Assembly: GCA_025677825.1 (NCBI GenBank)
Contig: JAIXMO010000024.1
Coordinates: 372,001 to 436,000 of the forward strand
Direction of reading: 5' to 3'
DNA: 64,000 nt
Source: Helicostylum pulchrum
Lineage: Eukaryota > Mucoromycota > Mucoromycetes > Mucorales > Mucoraceae
A model generated the notes under the pieces. It searched no databases. It was given only the letters and a program-made list of their open reading frames with translations, and was not told where the DNA came from. A program made the translations under genes and the position numbers. Positions 47,060 through 58,581 of the stretch are shown here, piece by piece (positions within the stretch are counted from its first letter, which is position 1; every line of letters starts with the position of its first letter).

Positions 47060-48836
47060 ATCTTCTTTTAGATAAATCGGGCCTAATAAAAAGATATCTT
47101 TTTTTCTCTTTTTTTCCATTTCTTCTTTAACTTACTTGTTTCAGGATCGTCTTTTAGCACTCTTCTATAGTGAAGCACACAGGTTGTATGTAGAGCTTTA
47201 TTGCTTGTTCTATTTCGATAAGCCTCAATAGGTATGACCGAGGTCCAACCGCATTTACTAGCACACATCTATACTTTTGTCAAAGAAGGTATAAATGGAT
47301 TCGGGAAACCAGAATGAAAGCCGTTTTTTGTGGTCACCACGATGGCAGGATTTCCATTTCTTCAGCTAGGTTTGGACATAGAAGTAGGGTTAATACACTT
47401 TACAATACTAAAGGGGTGGTTCTCGAGACACTTTTTCTTTATTGGGTCTTCTTTTTATCTCTTGCTGGGGGATTCTTTTTTGACTTGTGGTTGTACATCA
47501 ATTTTGTGACAATTATTGCTTCAGTGGGTGTTATCTGTACTGGGATCACTGTATAAGAACAGGCGGTGGTGATGGTTCCCGTCGTGGTTCATTACTGCAT
47601 CCCAACAGGCGTATATTTATATATTCCGCAGTAGTTCATTTATACAGAGGCTACTTGCTGGTCTTCACATTACCCTCAAGTTTTCGGTGCTGGTTTTTTT
47701 TTTTTTTTTTTTTTTTTGGTAGTGTGAGGTGTTATCTTGATAAATGGACCACATTTAGTTTCTTTAGCCGTATCTACTAGGATTTTTACGTGTACGTTGG
47801 TTGGCGTAAATTCTACTGATGCTATCCTGTGGCAAGTACAGTCCTACTAGTGCTCAACCCAATTCCTCTCTTCTGGAGGGCAAGAAGGTTGTTTAATCAT
47901 GGGGTTCGAAGTGATTACTCTGAAATATGGGTATGAAGGGTCGTTCGCCATCATAATTTTTGGGTCCCAAAGTGCTTTTTACCTTCTCGTGGTGGGACCT
48001 GTGAGTAGTTTGGTTCTTTTTTTTTTGTACCTTTCGAAACTAAATTTAGCACATAACAAAGGTAATATTTTTTTAAAAAAGAAACGTTAGTGTTAGAATC
48101 TTTAAAATACTCCAGAAAAAAAATATTGTTCTTGAAAATAAAATTTTACGGATAAATAAAAAAAAATTGCTTTATTGAATAACTTTTCTCTCATGAATAT
48201 ATTATATATTGTATCATTTGTAACAATCATTATTTATAAGTATAAAATACCACTGACAAGTACAGAGCGTGATAACAAAATATGATGAAAAGAAAAAAAA
48301 AATATTAAAAACAAAGATGAAATATAAAAACGCTTCAATTCCCTATGGTACGGTTCGCTATCACTGGAATGGTGTGAGATTGAGTCTGTTAAAAAATAGG
48401 GTGCCGATTTTTAACAGGTCAAAACTACCTTAATAAAGCACGTTAAGAGAAAACATATTTTTTTTGTGTTAAATGTTTACTAGGCCGGTGGCAGCCGTCC
48501 CCAAGGACTGGTCGGCGCGAGTGTAGGAAACGTCAGACGGCTAGTTTATAATGAACTTCTGTCCTCGTAATGCGTTTTAGGATGAAATAGGCGAATTTCA
48601 GGTTGTGTGCAAGAACAAACATAGTACATATTTATGGTCCGGTGGCAAATAAGTTGTCCGGGAGCATAGAACTAGGTTCGAGTCGACTTGAGTGAGACGT
48701 CGTACCCACACACAGCGGATTTTCGATTTTCGTTTTAAATAAAATCTGTAAGCACTGGGTTTTTCAAAATGCCGTGCGAAATGATTGAGGGTACACGAGT
48801 GACTGGTGCTGATTAAGCTCGCACCTTTGCTGTTTG

Positions 48837-48901
48837 ATTGGGGGGTAACATAACAAATATACAACTTTACTCTTAAAAGAGTATAATTGGGACATGATTG
48901 G
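48837..48901 (-). promoter_or_regulatory. Cluster of three CCAAT boxes upstream of catalase
   Basis: ATTGG (CCAAT on the minus strand) occurs at 48837-48841, 48886-48890 and 48897-48901, 165-230 bases upstream of the start codon. In other fungi the CCAAT-binding complex (HapB/C/E, with HapX under iron stress) controls catalase genes; binding here is inferred. Confidence 0.45.
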
Positions 48902-48967
48902 CTGTTAATGACAAAGCTTTTTGGTATCCCGTCTGAAGTAGTGTTTGCTTTTTTATTTTTCCCCAAA

Positions 48968-48977
48968 TATATATAAA
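48968..48977 (+). promoter_or_regulatory. TATA box of the catalase gene
   Basis: TATATATAAA lies 88 bases upstream of the catalase ATG, downstream of the CCAAT cluster and followed by a pyrimidine-rich stretch, as expected for a strong fungal core promoter. Confidence 0.55.
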
Positions 48978-49064
48978 CTAGGCTTACTCTTCTTTTTTTC
49001 CCTTTTTCTTTTTTCAAAAAACTACCTTTTTTCTTCTTCATAACCCCCCTCTCGTATATTATCA

Positions 49065-51033
49065 ATGTCTAAGAACGTTTTAACTACCTCAAACGGTAAC
49101 CCTGTTGAAAACAACCAAACTTCTCAAACTGCTGGTCAGTACGGACCTGTGTATGTTACTTTTTTTATTTTGTGTTGATACTGAATTATTTGCTCGCGTA
49201 TACTAACTAGTACATTGCTTTATATAGCCTTCTCCAAGATTTCCATTTAATTGATAAGCTTGGTAAGTTGAAAAAAAAATAACAATAAAAAAAAAATATA
49301 TAATCCTGCGATTATATTTGGCTTGTACTACAACGTACTGTTTTTGGTCAATGTATGCTGACATTTTTATTCTATTTTAGCTCACTTTGACAGAGAACGT
49401 ATTCCTGAACGTGTTGTTCACGCCAAGGGAGCAGGAGCTCACGGTACCTTTGGTATGTAGATAAAACAAAATAAAAATTCAGTGTAATTCAAAATATATT
49501 TCTAACTATTGTTTATGCACAGAGGTAACTCATGATATCACTCACCTTTCCAAGGCCAAGTTCTTGAGCCATATCGGTAAGAAGACTCCTGTCTTTACTC
49601 GTTTCTCTACTGTTGGTGGTGAGAAGGGTAGTGCTGATACTGCTCGTGATCCTCGTGGTTTCGCTGTCAAGTTCTATACTGAAGAAGGTAAGTTTTGTAG
49701 GGTCATTATAATTAAGTTTGGTATTAATCGGTTCTTTATTGATAATAGGTAACTGGGATATGGTCGGTAACAACACTCCCGTTTTCTTCATCCGTGATCC
49801 TTCCAAGTTCCCTGGTAAGTTTTTGAATAATATTCTATGTATATATAAAAAAATAAATATATTATGGGACTAATGGAATACTTTTAATGATATAGATTTC
49901 ATTCATACCCAAAAGAGAAACCCTCAAACCAACTGTGGTGATCCCGATGCTTTCTGGGATTTCCTTTCTCTTGTTCCCGAATCTATTCATCAAGTCTCTA
50001 TTCTCTTCTCTAACCGTGGTACTCCTGATGGTTACCGTCACATCAACGGTTACTCTTCTCACACCTTAAAGTTGGTTGCTGAAGATGGTAGCTTCAAGTA
50101 CGTCAAGTGGCACTTCAAGACTGATCAAGGTATCAAGAACTTTACCGCTGAAGAAGCTGGTCATCTTGCTAGCCAAGATCCTGATTACGCTACTCGTGAT
50201 CTTTTTGGTTCTATTGAACGTGGTGAATATCCTTCTTGGTCTGTTTATGTTCAAGTCATGAACCCTGAAGATGCTCAAAACTATCGTTTCAACCCCTTTG
50301 ATGTTACTAAGATTTGGTCTCACAAGGTAATTTTATTTTTTATTTTTTTTTGGTTGGGGTTTCATTATGCGAAAAAAAAAAATGTCGAAATATATTCTCA
50401 TCACATGCTAATATTTTATTCTTACGAATATAGGATTACCCTCTTCAACCTGTTGGTAAGATGACCCTTAACCGTAATCCCGAAAACTACTTTGCCGAAA
50501 CCGAGCAAGCTGCCTTCTCACCTTCTCACACCGTACCTGGTGTTGATGTTTCTGCTGATCGTATGTTGCAAGGTCGTCTCTTCTCTTACCCCGATACCCA
50601 CCGTCATCGTCTTGGAACCAACTATGCTCAAATTCCTATTAACCAACCTCATTCTCGCGTCGCCAACCATCAACGTGATGGTGGTATGGCTGTTTTGGGT
50701 AATGGTGGATCGGCTCCCAACTACGAACCTAGTTCTTTCGGCGGACCTTATCAAACTAGCGTTGCCGCTACTACTTTCACTGCTGAAGAAATTCACGGTG
50801 CCACTGGTCGTCATACCTATCAATTAACTGATGACGATTTCGTTCAAGCTGGTGATTTGTATCGTCTTATGCCCGCTGAGGAAAAGACTCATTTGGTTAA
50901 CAATATTGCTGGTCACTTGAAGAATGCCAAGAAGCATATTCAAGAACGCCAACTTGCTCATTTCAAGCGTGCTGATCAAGAATATGGTCAACGTATTGAA
51001 GAGATCATTTTGACTCTTAGCTCCAAGGCTTAA
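49065..51033 (+). CDS. Small-subunit haem catalase
   Basis: Seven exons: 49065-49150, 49228-49262, 49381-49452, 49523-49687, 49749-49814, 49896-50326 and 50434-51033, 484 aa. Conserved parts: [25 protein letters not shown] with the distal His, [50 protein letters not shown], and the proximal haem-ligand motif [19 protein letters not shown]-binding residues of clade-3 enzymes fit. It breaks down hydrogen peroxide to water and oxygen, probably in peroxisome or cytosol. The C-terminus is SSKA, near but not equal to a canonical SKL peroxisomal signal. There are many short introns; codons are strongly biased, consistent with high expression. CCAAT boxes and a TATA box lie upstream. Confidence 0.95.
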
Positions 51034-52320
51034 ACAAAAAAAAGTTTGAAATTTTACCCACGCACGTACACAAACACACTTCATATATCACTTTCATGAA
51101 GGTTTCTATTTAAAAATGACCTTTTTTTTTTTAAATAAAAATAAAGACATTTGTTTTAATGTATAATAATACAAAATGATAATTAAATCCTTTACCGTCA
51201 TCTTCATTCGTCTAAACCGGGGGTAGGGATGATACAGTGCATCCACTCTCGAAAGGGAACATTTAACATATATATTCCAATTGAACAGTTCCGGGCTGTA
51301 ATCAACTTATGGAGTCTGAAATCGCTCACTGGCGAGCTTATCTTTATTTTTGACAGGAAGATACCGATGTGTAGCTATTAACCTGTGATTGAAGAATGCC
51401 TTGATAATTGTAAATTACTAAACGATGAAGAGTTAAAGAAGTATCGAATTTCCTGCGTGCTGACGCTAGCTTAAGGTCTCGGACAGAAGAGGCCTAGTCT
51501 TATGGTAATGTCTTCAATCTTGAAGAAATTTCAGGGAAAAACATACGAAGATATTTACCTATTCTATAGCAAAAAATAATTAGCAGGCTGATAAAATAGG
51601 CCTATTTTCTCAATGCGATCTATTTAGTCATTTTTACAAATTGTTGTTATTACAACTTATTTTAGTAAACGTCGTTCATGCAAGAAGTTAAATAGGTTTT
51701 ACTTTTTTTTTTTTTTTTGCCTGAACTTGTAGTTTTCCTCAAGTAGAAACATCAATTCTGCTTATTCTCGGTCAAGTACAACGAAGAAGATCAATGTCAA
51801 ACTTTTTTAATGGTATTGTAGTAGGCGCCTTAAGAATAATTACTTTAACTACTTTATGTTACATGGTGATTTTCGTAAAGAGGGGGGGGGGGGATATTTT
51901 AATAACCTGTTTGGCCAACTGAAGTTAGCGAACAATAAACTTTTCTGGTCAGGTTAAATTAGACACGAGGGTTCCTTTGCTAAAATGACACAATTTTTAA
52001 TAGGAGAAAGGTTGATTTTTGATCGAGTTACACAGGTTTTATATGTTTGCAATTCTACAAAAAGGAATCGCAGTTATTAGCATGCACTTGTTTTTATTAT
52101 AATTAGTATTTGTACAAAAAGATACATAGCTAGAGAGGATGAAAAAAAAAAATTAAAAAAAAAGAGAGAAAAATATAAAAAGGGGAGGATTTTTTTTTAA
52201 AAAAAAAAAGAAAAAAAAAAAGCTTCATAGGCTTTTTGTGTGTAGTTTGGGTTTTTTTTTTAAGGTATTTTTTTTTGGTATTTTTTGTTTTTTTTTGTAT
52301 TTGTAAAGGAAAAAAAAAAA
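51034..52320. other. Intergenic between convergent catalase and LARP1
   Basis: AT-rich; contains a run of 12-13 G (about 51884-51896) and very dense A/T homopolymers near 52140-52320, likely the LARP1 3'UTR. No coding-like ORF seen. Confidence 0.5.
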
Positions 52321-54710
52321 TTAGTGTTTTACAGAAGGACCACTAATGCTACCATGTCTAGGCTTCTAAAATAAAATAAAAAAGTTAGTTAGCCAGCAAG
52401 ATAAGAAAGAGAGATAATTAAAAAAAAAAACATACGGTGTGATGAGGGACAGCATATTGAGCACCATCTACTTTCTTGGGAGGCTCAGCGTGTCTAAAGT
52501 CCTTGATATTTTTGTACTCAGCAAGTAACTGTTGCATACGATCAGTGAAAACGAGCTTCTTCTTATCCTTACGATAAAAGTTATATGCCCAGAACTTCTC
52601 TAAACCATACAAGTTTCCGTTCTCGTAATCATTGATGGTCAATTGTTCAAAATCCTCAAAGATATCCTTACGGAACTTTCTCTCAAGACCGTAAGAGTAG
52701 AATCTGAAGAGACATTCAAGACCATAACGGTAATTGTGGTTGGCGTCTTCGACAGCTAAACGCTTGAACTCGTTGTACATGCGCTTGTTGGAATGATCAC
52801 GCAAGAAGTGAGACCAGAAACGGAACAAGGTGTTCATCTCTTGAGATTGACCGACGCCTAATTGTTTGCGCTCCCTTAATGCCTTGGCATGATACTTGTG
52901 ATACTTGTGTTGGACGAACCCCTTGTCACGCAATAAATCGTGACTAGGGTGTTGGAAGCTACCAAAGGAGTGAGCCATATCACCGACAGAGGAAGAAAGG
53001 AATCCTTCAGGCATAGGAGATTTACTGAGACTAGTGGATAAAAGATCGTTAGGGTTGGGATGGTAAGCTTGCTCACCCAATACCCAACCTACTTCACCTT
53101 GTACGTCCTTCTTGGCAGAGGGAGTAGTAGATAAGGAACGAGAAACAGAGTTGGGAAGTGATTCGGGACCCATAGGGTAGAAACGAGGAGCCTTCTTTTG
53201 TTTGATAGGTTTAGCGTTGGATTCAGGTTTATTGTTGGAGAAACCGGATTCCTTCTTGGCGCTTAAACTTAATTGAGCGAAATGTTGAGGGTCGATGGTT
53301 CCAACCTTGGATTGGGTCGACTTGTTGACAGTTCCAAGACCGGATTCGTACTGGTATAAACCTTCGTTAATCATATCGGAAATGTCGTCGTTCATCTTTG
53401 AGCGATCAAAGGATTGGTGAGAACGGTCTTTCTTGTGTTGAGTGACAATCATAATACGAGCAACGGTTTCATCGTCCAATTCATCGTCCTCTTCTTCTTC
53501 TTCGTCAGAGAGGTAATATTTCTTTACGGTGTTGGGGCGACTTCCATCTACCCAGTCGTCATCAAAATCAAATAAATCATCGTCTTCTGCGACAGCGGCA
53601 GGTTTTGTGACAGGTGTTTTACTGGTAGCTAAAGAGGCTAAAGTAGGAATCATAGGTGCAGGTTTAAGAATTTGGGTGGCCGCAGCAGGCACAGCAGCAG
53701 GAGCAGCAGGAACAGCAGGAGCTTGTTTAAGAGGAGTAGAAATAGCAGCGACAGGGCCTGCAGGAACCGACTTGATGATTTGAGCAGCACCACCGTTAGC
53801 AGTAGCTACAGTACCGGCGGCAGGCAAAACCCAAGTTTCCCAACCTTCTCTCTTACGTAATAAATCACCACAATCCTCCTTTACTTGTAACAATTTGGAA
53901 AGTGAAAGTGAAGAACGAATCAAGTTCATATCGGTTGTCAAACCCTTGACACGGTTAAAGCCAGCGATTAAAGTGATTGGCACATAACCCTCGGTATCCA
54001 TCTGACTACGCAAGAACATATCTTTACACAAGTTATCAATACTGAAATAATATTCAATTTGTTGAAGAATGTATAATTGAAGGGTTTCGGCGTCAAGGTG
54101 GATACTGGGTCGGGTAGAGGCAAAACGATGGTATCCTCCGCGACCACGTTTGTTGATGTAATTACGTTGGCGGTTGTGTTGACCGTTGTTGGATTCAATG
54201 GTAGGTGTAGGTGTCACCGTGTTTTCTTCTTTGGTGGTGGTGGATAAGCTCTTGGGCTTTCGGACGGCGTTGGCGTTGGTGGAGGTTTGGATACGGTGAC
54301 CACCACGACTGTTGTTACGACCGGAGGAGGAAGAGGTGGAGGGTGTAGGAGAGGAATGGATGATGGTAGGTGTATAAGGTTTCCATTGTCCTTTACCGAT
54401 AACCTTTGCTATTGCTGAAGATTTTTCTTCGATAGTATCTTCAATCACAGCATCTTTTGGTGCAGGCCAAGATTCAACTAAGAGAAGAAGAAAAAAAAAT
54501 TAGATACGGGACACAATATAAAAAATTGATAAATTACTTACTGTTTGTAGTAGTGGTAGTAGTGGTAGTAGTAGTAGTGATAGGTACAGTTTGCTTTTTC
54601 AACTGCCAAACATTGACATTAGGAATTGGAGCCGGGATCTTTTTAGGAACGGGGTCTTTCACGACTATTGGTTCCTGTACTTTGATATCTGAAGTTGATA
54701 AGTTGACCAT
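52321..54710 (-). CDS. LARP1: La-related protein LARP1
   Basis: Three exons: 54542-54710, 52436-54477 and 52321-52365, 751 aa. A La motif lies at about 190-270: [25 protein letters not shown], then [18 protein letters not shown]. The C-terminal DM15 repeats, unique to LARP1, are at about 570-700: [55 protein letters not shown] and [13 protein letters not shown]. The region between is Pro/Ala/Ser-rich and acidic ([12 protein letters not shown]). LARP1 binds the cap and 5'TOP tract of ribosomal protein mRNAs and couples their translation and stability to TOR. The N-terminus carries a poly-Thr run from a simple ACT repeat. Yeast Sro9/Slf1 lack DM15, so LARP1 is the better name. The gene is divergent from the tetraspanin gene. 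Confidence 0.92.
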
Positions 54711-55077
54711 TTTAAATATATAAAACAGTAAGAAAGAAAAAAAGAAGAAGAGAAAAAAAAAGAAAGTAAAAGAAAGAGATAGAAGGAAAAATTTATATAC
54801 GGTTGAGTTGTTTGTGTGTGGAGTGTTTATTAAAAAAAAAAATGTGTAAGGGTGGCTTGTACTGTGGAAAAAAAAAAGTTACATACAAACGGTTTTTTCT
54901 TTTTATTTCATACAACTCCTTAATAATAAAAAATGATAGTTTTATATAAACGACTCCTTGAATTACTTATTTTTTTGGTATAAAATGAATCAATTTTAAC
55001 TGGTCTTTTTCTTTTCTTGTGATTTTCTTTTTCTTTTTTTTGAAGCGAACCAAAAAAGTATTTACCTTATAAAAACG
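54711..55077. other. Divergent promoter region, LARP1/tetraspanin
   Basis: 367 bp between the two start codons, with purine-rich (AAAGAAGAAGAG-type) DNA on the LARP1 side and T-rich DNA on the other. No distinct motif was identified. Confidence 0.4.
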
Positions 55078-55999
55078 ATGGCGTGTTGTCAAAAGTCCGT
55101 GCCTTTATTTTATTTTATTTTATTTTGAGAGAGAAAGCATTTGATATTTATCCTTATTCTGTTATAATAGACAAAGTCAAATCTATCTGATACTTAGCAA
55201 CTTGTTATTTTTTATATGTGGATGCGGATTACTAGCATTTGGAATGATGGCTACACAAGTTAAATTTAATAATGCCATACTAATACCTGTTAATATCCTC
55301 AAAAGTAAGCCCCCATTTTATACATGTATATTATCATTATTATACTAATACAAAAAAAAACAGTGATTACGATATTAGGTTTGATATTAATATTTACTTC
55401 TCTTATTGGTATCTTGGGCGGTTTCTACCGGGAAAAAAAGGCTATTCATATATTATATACTACACTTGTATTAATAGCTTTTGTTTATCAAGTGGCTATT
55501 GCAGTAATTGTTTATGATCAAGCTGCACATACATCTACTTGGCTAAGTGACACATGGAATGATTCCAGTAGAGACTATAAATTATTTGCTCAAAAGAAGG
55601 TATTTTCCCCCTTTTTTATGTATCTATCGTTTATTTAACTAATTATAAAAAAAAAAGTTTCATTGCTGTGGTTTCTCTCATACATTAGATCATCCTGTAG
55701 CTACAGCAACTTGTATGCCAGATCATGTAGTCAATTCAGCCCAACCCTGTTATGATTTACTATCTCGCTATATTAGAAATGATTTATCTCACATTTATAT
55801 CGCTTTATTTACTGGATTAGCTATTGAATTATTAGCTCTATGTAATGTTATTACGCACATGTGTTCAATGGATACTACTAGAAGAAAATGGGAAGTCGGT
55901 CCTGAAGAACAGCACAAGTATGTTCATCAAAATAATTATAACGCTTCTGCTGATACTCTTGTAACTCCCTCAATACAATCCAAGTCGAGGCAATTCTAG
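55078..55999 (+). CDS. Tetraspanin-family membrane protein
   Basis: Exons 55171-55304, 55364-55599 and 55658-55999 are secure; exon 55078-55094 (MACCQK) is inferred, with an unusual donor (GTCCGT). About 242 aa. Four membrane segments: IYLILSNLLFFICGCGLLAFG, ITILGLILIFTSLIGILGGF, IHILYTTLVLIAFVYQVAIAVIVY and IYIALFTGLAIELLALCNVIT. The large extracellular loop between TM3 and TM4 carries the CCG motif (FHCCGF) plus two further Cys (TCMPDH, PCYDLL), as in tetraspanins; TM4 is followed by a cytosolic tail. The MACC start fits the palmitoylated juxtamembrane Cys of the family. In fungi such proteins (Pls1-like) act in membrane organisation and appressoria, but the exact subfamily is not determined. 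Main uncertainty: the first exon. Confidence 0.78.
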
Positions 56000-56380
56000 T
56001 AATAACATATAATATATAAAAAAATGTAGTTTTACTCACAAATACACATACGCACATTACATATATATAAAAAAAAAACTAGTTATTGTTGATTTTTTTT
56101 TTTTTTCCTCCTTTATATATCTCCTTTTTTTTATGATATTCACTCTCCCTACATTAACATTTATATAAAAACGCTCTCTTTTGTTTTGTTTTGTTTTATA
56201 CTGTGGCCCTTCTTTTCTGTATATTCTTGGTGACTGTAGCACTTTTTTTATTCTGGTTTTACTTTTTATTATTATTACAAAGAAAGATAAAAAAAAAAGC
56301 GTGCCCCCTTATTCCTTCTCTCTCTCTCTTCCCCCCTTTTTTCTTGTATATACATGTATAATTAGGAGAGTGTTTATATT
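56000..56380. other. Convergent 3' region
   Basis: AT-rich spacer between tetraspanin and DPH7 stop codons with T and CT tracts (for example TTTTGTTTTGTTTTG at about 56179-56194). No gene seen. Confidence 0.4.
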
Positions 56381-57394
56381 CTAGTCTGACGCTTTCCAAA
56401 GATGCATAACATGATCATAAAAAGAACAAGACGCCACCAAATCCTTATCGGCAAAAGACCAGTCGGCACCATAAGCCATTGAAGTATGATCCAAGAAACT
56501 AGTTGACAGTTTAGGTTCATTTTCCCCATTCAAGTCTAGTACGAATGCACCAGCATGCATAGACGCAGAAAGTAGTCTATTTTGATTGGTAGGGTGCCAT
56601 TTTAACCTCCAAATGCCTCCTCCAGGTGTTTGAAATGTATTGATAGGTGCTCGCATAGACCGTGTATCCCAAAAATAGATGGTCTCATCGTAACTTCCTG
56701 TTGCCAACATATGCTCTTTGTTAGGATTCGATTGCATCGTTGTCACTCCCATCATATGTCGCTTATACACAAATGTAGTCTCGCCAGGCGTTCTCGTATC
56801 CCATCCTTTAAATAATCCATCATCAGCTCCAGAATAAACGATATTAGTGTTCCAGTAATCAAATGCGGCAATCCAGGCTTCCAAGTCATGACCGTGCCAT
56901 TGATCTTGAATTACATATTCGCTCTCTGTAGGTGCTAAAATATTGATGTCTCCGTTAGAGTGTGAAGTCACGATACGTTGATCTGTCTTGTTTAATCTAC
57001 TGGCCCAGTCAAGCGATAAACAAAGTACACTGGCATCGTCTGTTGCTTGCACATGGTGTAATTGTTCTAAACGATCTTGGTCGTTGAATCCGTATAAATG
57101 TAAACCACCAATGGAATCAGCAATACCCAATACTTGTTTATCGTTGATAAGCGAATGACTCCATTTCATGTCAAGTACGGCAGGTGTCTCAATGACTTGT
57201 TTGGGTACCAATGGTTGAGTCACGTCAAACAGGTATGTCTTTCCTTTACGAACGCGTACATTTTCTTGTTGTTCGTCAGTTAACTGATAAGTACCTACGG
57301 CCAAGTACTGTGCGTGATCTTGAAAAGGACAAAACTCTGTAGAGTCAGCGCTATAACCTGTATCAAACGAATCAATTGAGACAGCTTGAGTCAT
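56381..57394 (-). CDS. DPH7: Diphthine methyltransferase (WD40), DPH7/WDR85
   Basis: Single exon, 337 aa. WD40 repeats throughout, with the family phrase FDTGYSADSTEFCP near the start, YLAVGTYQL, HGHDLEAWIAAFDYWNTNIVYSGADDGLFKGWDTR, HMMGVTTMQSNP, LATGSYDETIYFWDTR, GGGIWRLKWHP, and SCSFYDHVMHLWKA at the end. These match Dph7 (yeast Rrt2, human WDR85), which demethylates the diphthine methyl ester before the final amidation step in making diphthamide on elongation factor 2. Length equals the family's. There is no intron, unlike most neighbours. Its start codon is 155 bp from the end of the ETF-beta gene, which lies upstream on the same strand. Confidence 0.9.
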   Translation of the reverse strand: MTQAVSIDSFDTGYSADSTEFCPFQDHAQYLAVGTYQLTDEQQENVRVRKGKTYLFDVTQPLVPKQVIETPAVLDMKWSHSLINDKQVLGIADSIGGLHLYGFNDQDRLEQLHHVQATDDASVLCLSLDWASRLNKTDQRIVTSHSNGDINILAPTESEYVIQDQWHGHDLEAWIAAFDYWNTNIVYSGADDGLFKGWDTRTPGETTFVYKRHMMGVTTMQSNPNKEHMLATGSYDETIYFWDTRSMRAPINTFQTPGGGIWRLKWHPTNQNRLLSASMHAGAFVLDLNGENEPKLSTSFLDHTSMAYGADWSFADKDLVASCSFYDHVMHLWKASD

Positions 57395-57549
57395 TTTTTT
57401 TTTTTGTAAAGAAAAAGAAAAAAAAAGTTTTTTGACTGGCGATTTAAAATAACTTTATTTTCATAATTGTACAAAGAAAAAAAGAGGGGGAGGGGTAGTA
57501 GTGCAGGAAGAAAAGTTGGTTTTTTTTTTGTTTTCTCTAAAAGCAAAAT

Positions 57550-58581
57550 TTATAAGACCTTGGCTTCGTTGCGTAACTTATCAACTAACTCATCAACACT
57601 TGCAACCTTACGTCCACCAACACGCTTAGCGGGTTCTTCAACCTTTAATGTTTGAATACGAGGAGAAATATCAATACCGAGATCCTCAGGTGTCAACTTG
57701 ATCAAAGGCTTCTTCTTGGCCTTCATGATGTTGGGAAGAGAGGCATAACGAGGCTCGTTAAGACTATACATTCATACGAATTAATACCTCTTTTTTTTTT
57801 TTTTGTATTTTGTATTTGCTTACCGTAAATCAGTGGTGATAATTGCAGGCAACTTTGTAGAAATAGTCTCAAGACCACCATCAATTTCACGTACAACCTT
57901 AAGAATTCTATCAGTGATATCAACCTTGGAAGCAAAAGTGGTCTAAAAATAAAAATAAAATAGAGTTAGATGGAGGGGGGACTCGTGGGAAAAAATGAGT
58001 TTACATACTTGAGGCCAGTTCAATAAACCAGCAAGCATTTGTCCAGTTTGGTTAGCATCATCATCAATAGCTTGTTTACCCAAAATGAAAAGATCGGGCT
58101 TATTAGTTTCCTTATCAGCATATGCCTTGAGTAACTTGGCAACAGCCAAAGGTTGAAGTGTGCTATCATCCTTTACTTCAACAAAAACAGCACGATCAGC
58201 ACCCATAGCTAAAGCGGTTCTCAAGGTCTCTTGAGACTTGGTGGTGCCCACTGAAATAGCAACAATTTCGGTCTTGGGTGCCTTTTCCTTAATACGGACA
58301 GCTTCCTCAACGGCAATCTCGTCAAAGGGGTTCATACTGTGCTTGACATTACGGTCAACATCGGTCTTTGCAGGATTAACACGGACCTTGACAGCTATAT
58401 TTTTTTTTTTTTGGGTTATATCAGTCTACGTGTTTTTTCTTTTCTCTTTCTTTCTTTCTTTCTGTCTCTCTTTCTCCCTTTCTCTCTCTTTCACTCTTTA
58501 TCTTTATTTTTTTGGGAGGATATAATTACCGTAATCAACAACACGCTTGACAGGAACAAAGATACGTAAAGGATTAGACAT
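57550..58581 (-). CDS. ETFB: Electron transfer flavoprotein subunit beta
   Basis: Four exons: 58530-58581, 58009-58394, 57824-57942 and 57550-57763, 256 aa. Conserved blocks: [100 protein letters not shown], then [38 protein letters not shown] (the ETF-beta recognition loop with the methylated-lysine motif). It partners ETF-alpha in the mitochondrial matrix, passing electrons from acyl-CoA dehydrogenases to ETF-QO and ubiquinone. No N-terminal presequence beyond the basic start, as in other ETF-betas. The tail ends LRNEAKVL. Confidence 0.95.

Larger units (their letters stand above)
46717..49064. other. Intergenic upstream of catalase
   Basis: It contains a G13 run (46834-46846), a 14-bp inverted repeat (47026-47059), a stretch of less AT-rich sequence with no surviving frame (47290-48040), a GC-rich patch (48480-48560), and the catalase promoter (48830-48980). 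Short ORFs (47083-47268 minus, 47314-47780 plus) have no recognisable domain. Confidence 0.5.

Noticed and set aside
47314..47780. Membrane protein gene in the 47.3-48.0 kb island
   Set aside because: The hydrophobic look comes from T-rich DNA; frames are broken and no signature is present.
48630..48710. tRNA gene (GGTTCGAGTC box-B-like sequence)
   Set aside because: The flanking bases do not form a T-arm stem, and no acceptor stem or A box could be paired.
50066..51084. Antisense ORFs across catalase
   Set aside because: Shadows caused by strong codon bias of the sense gene.
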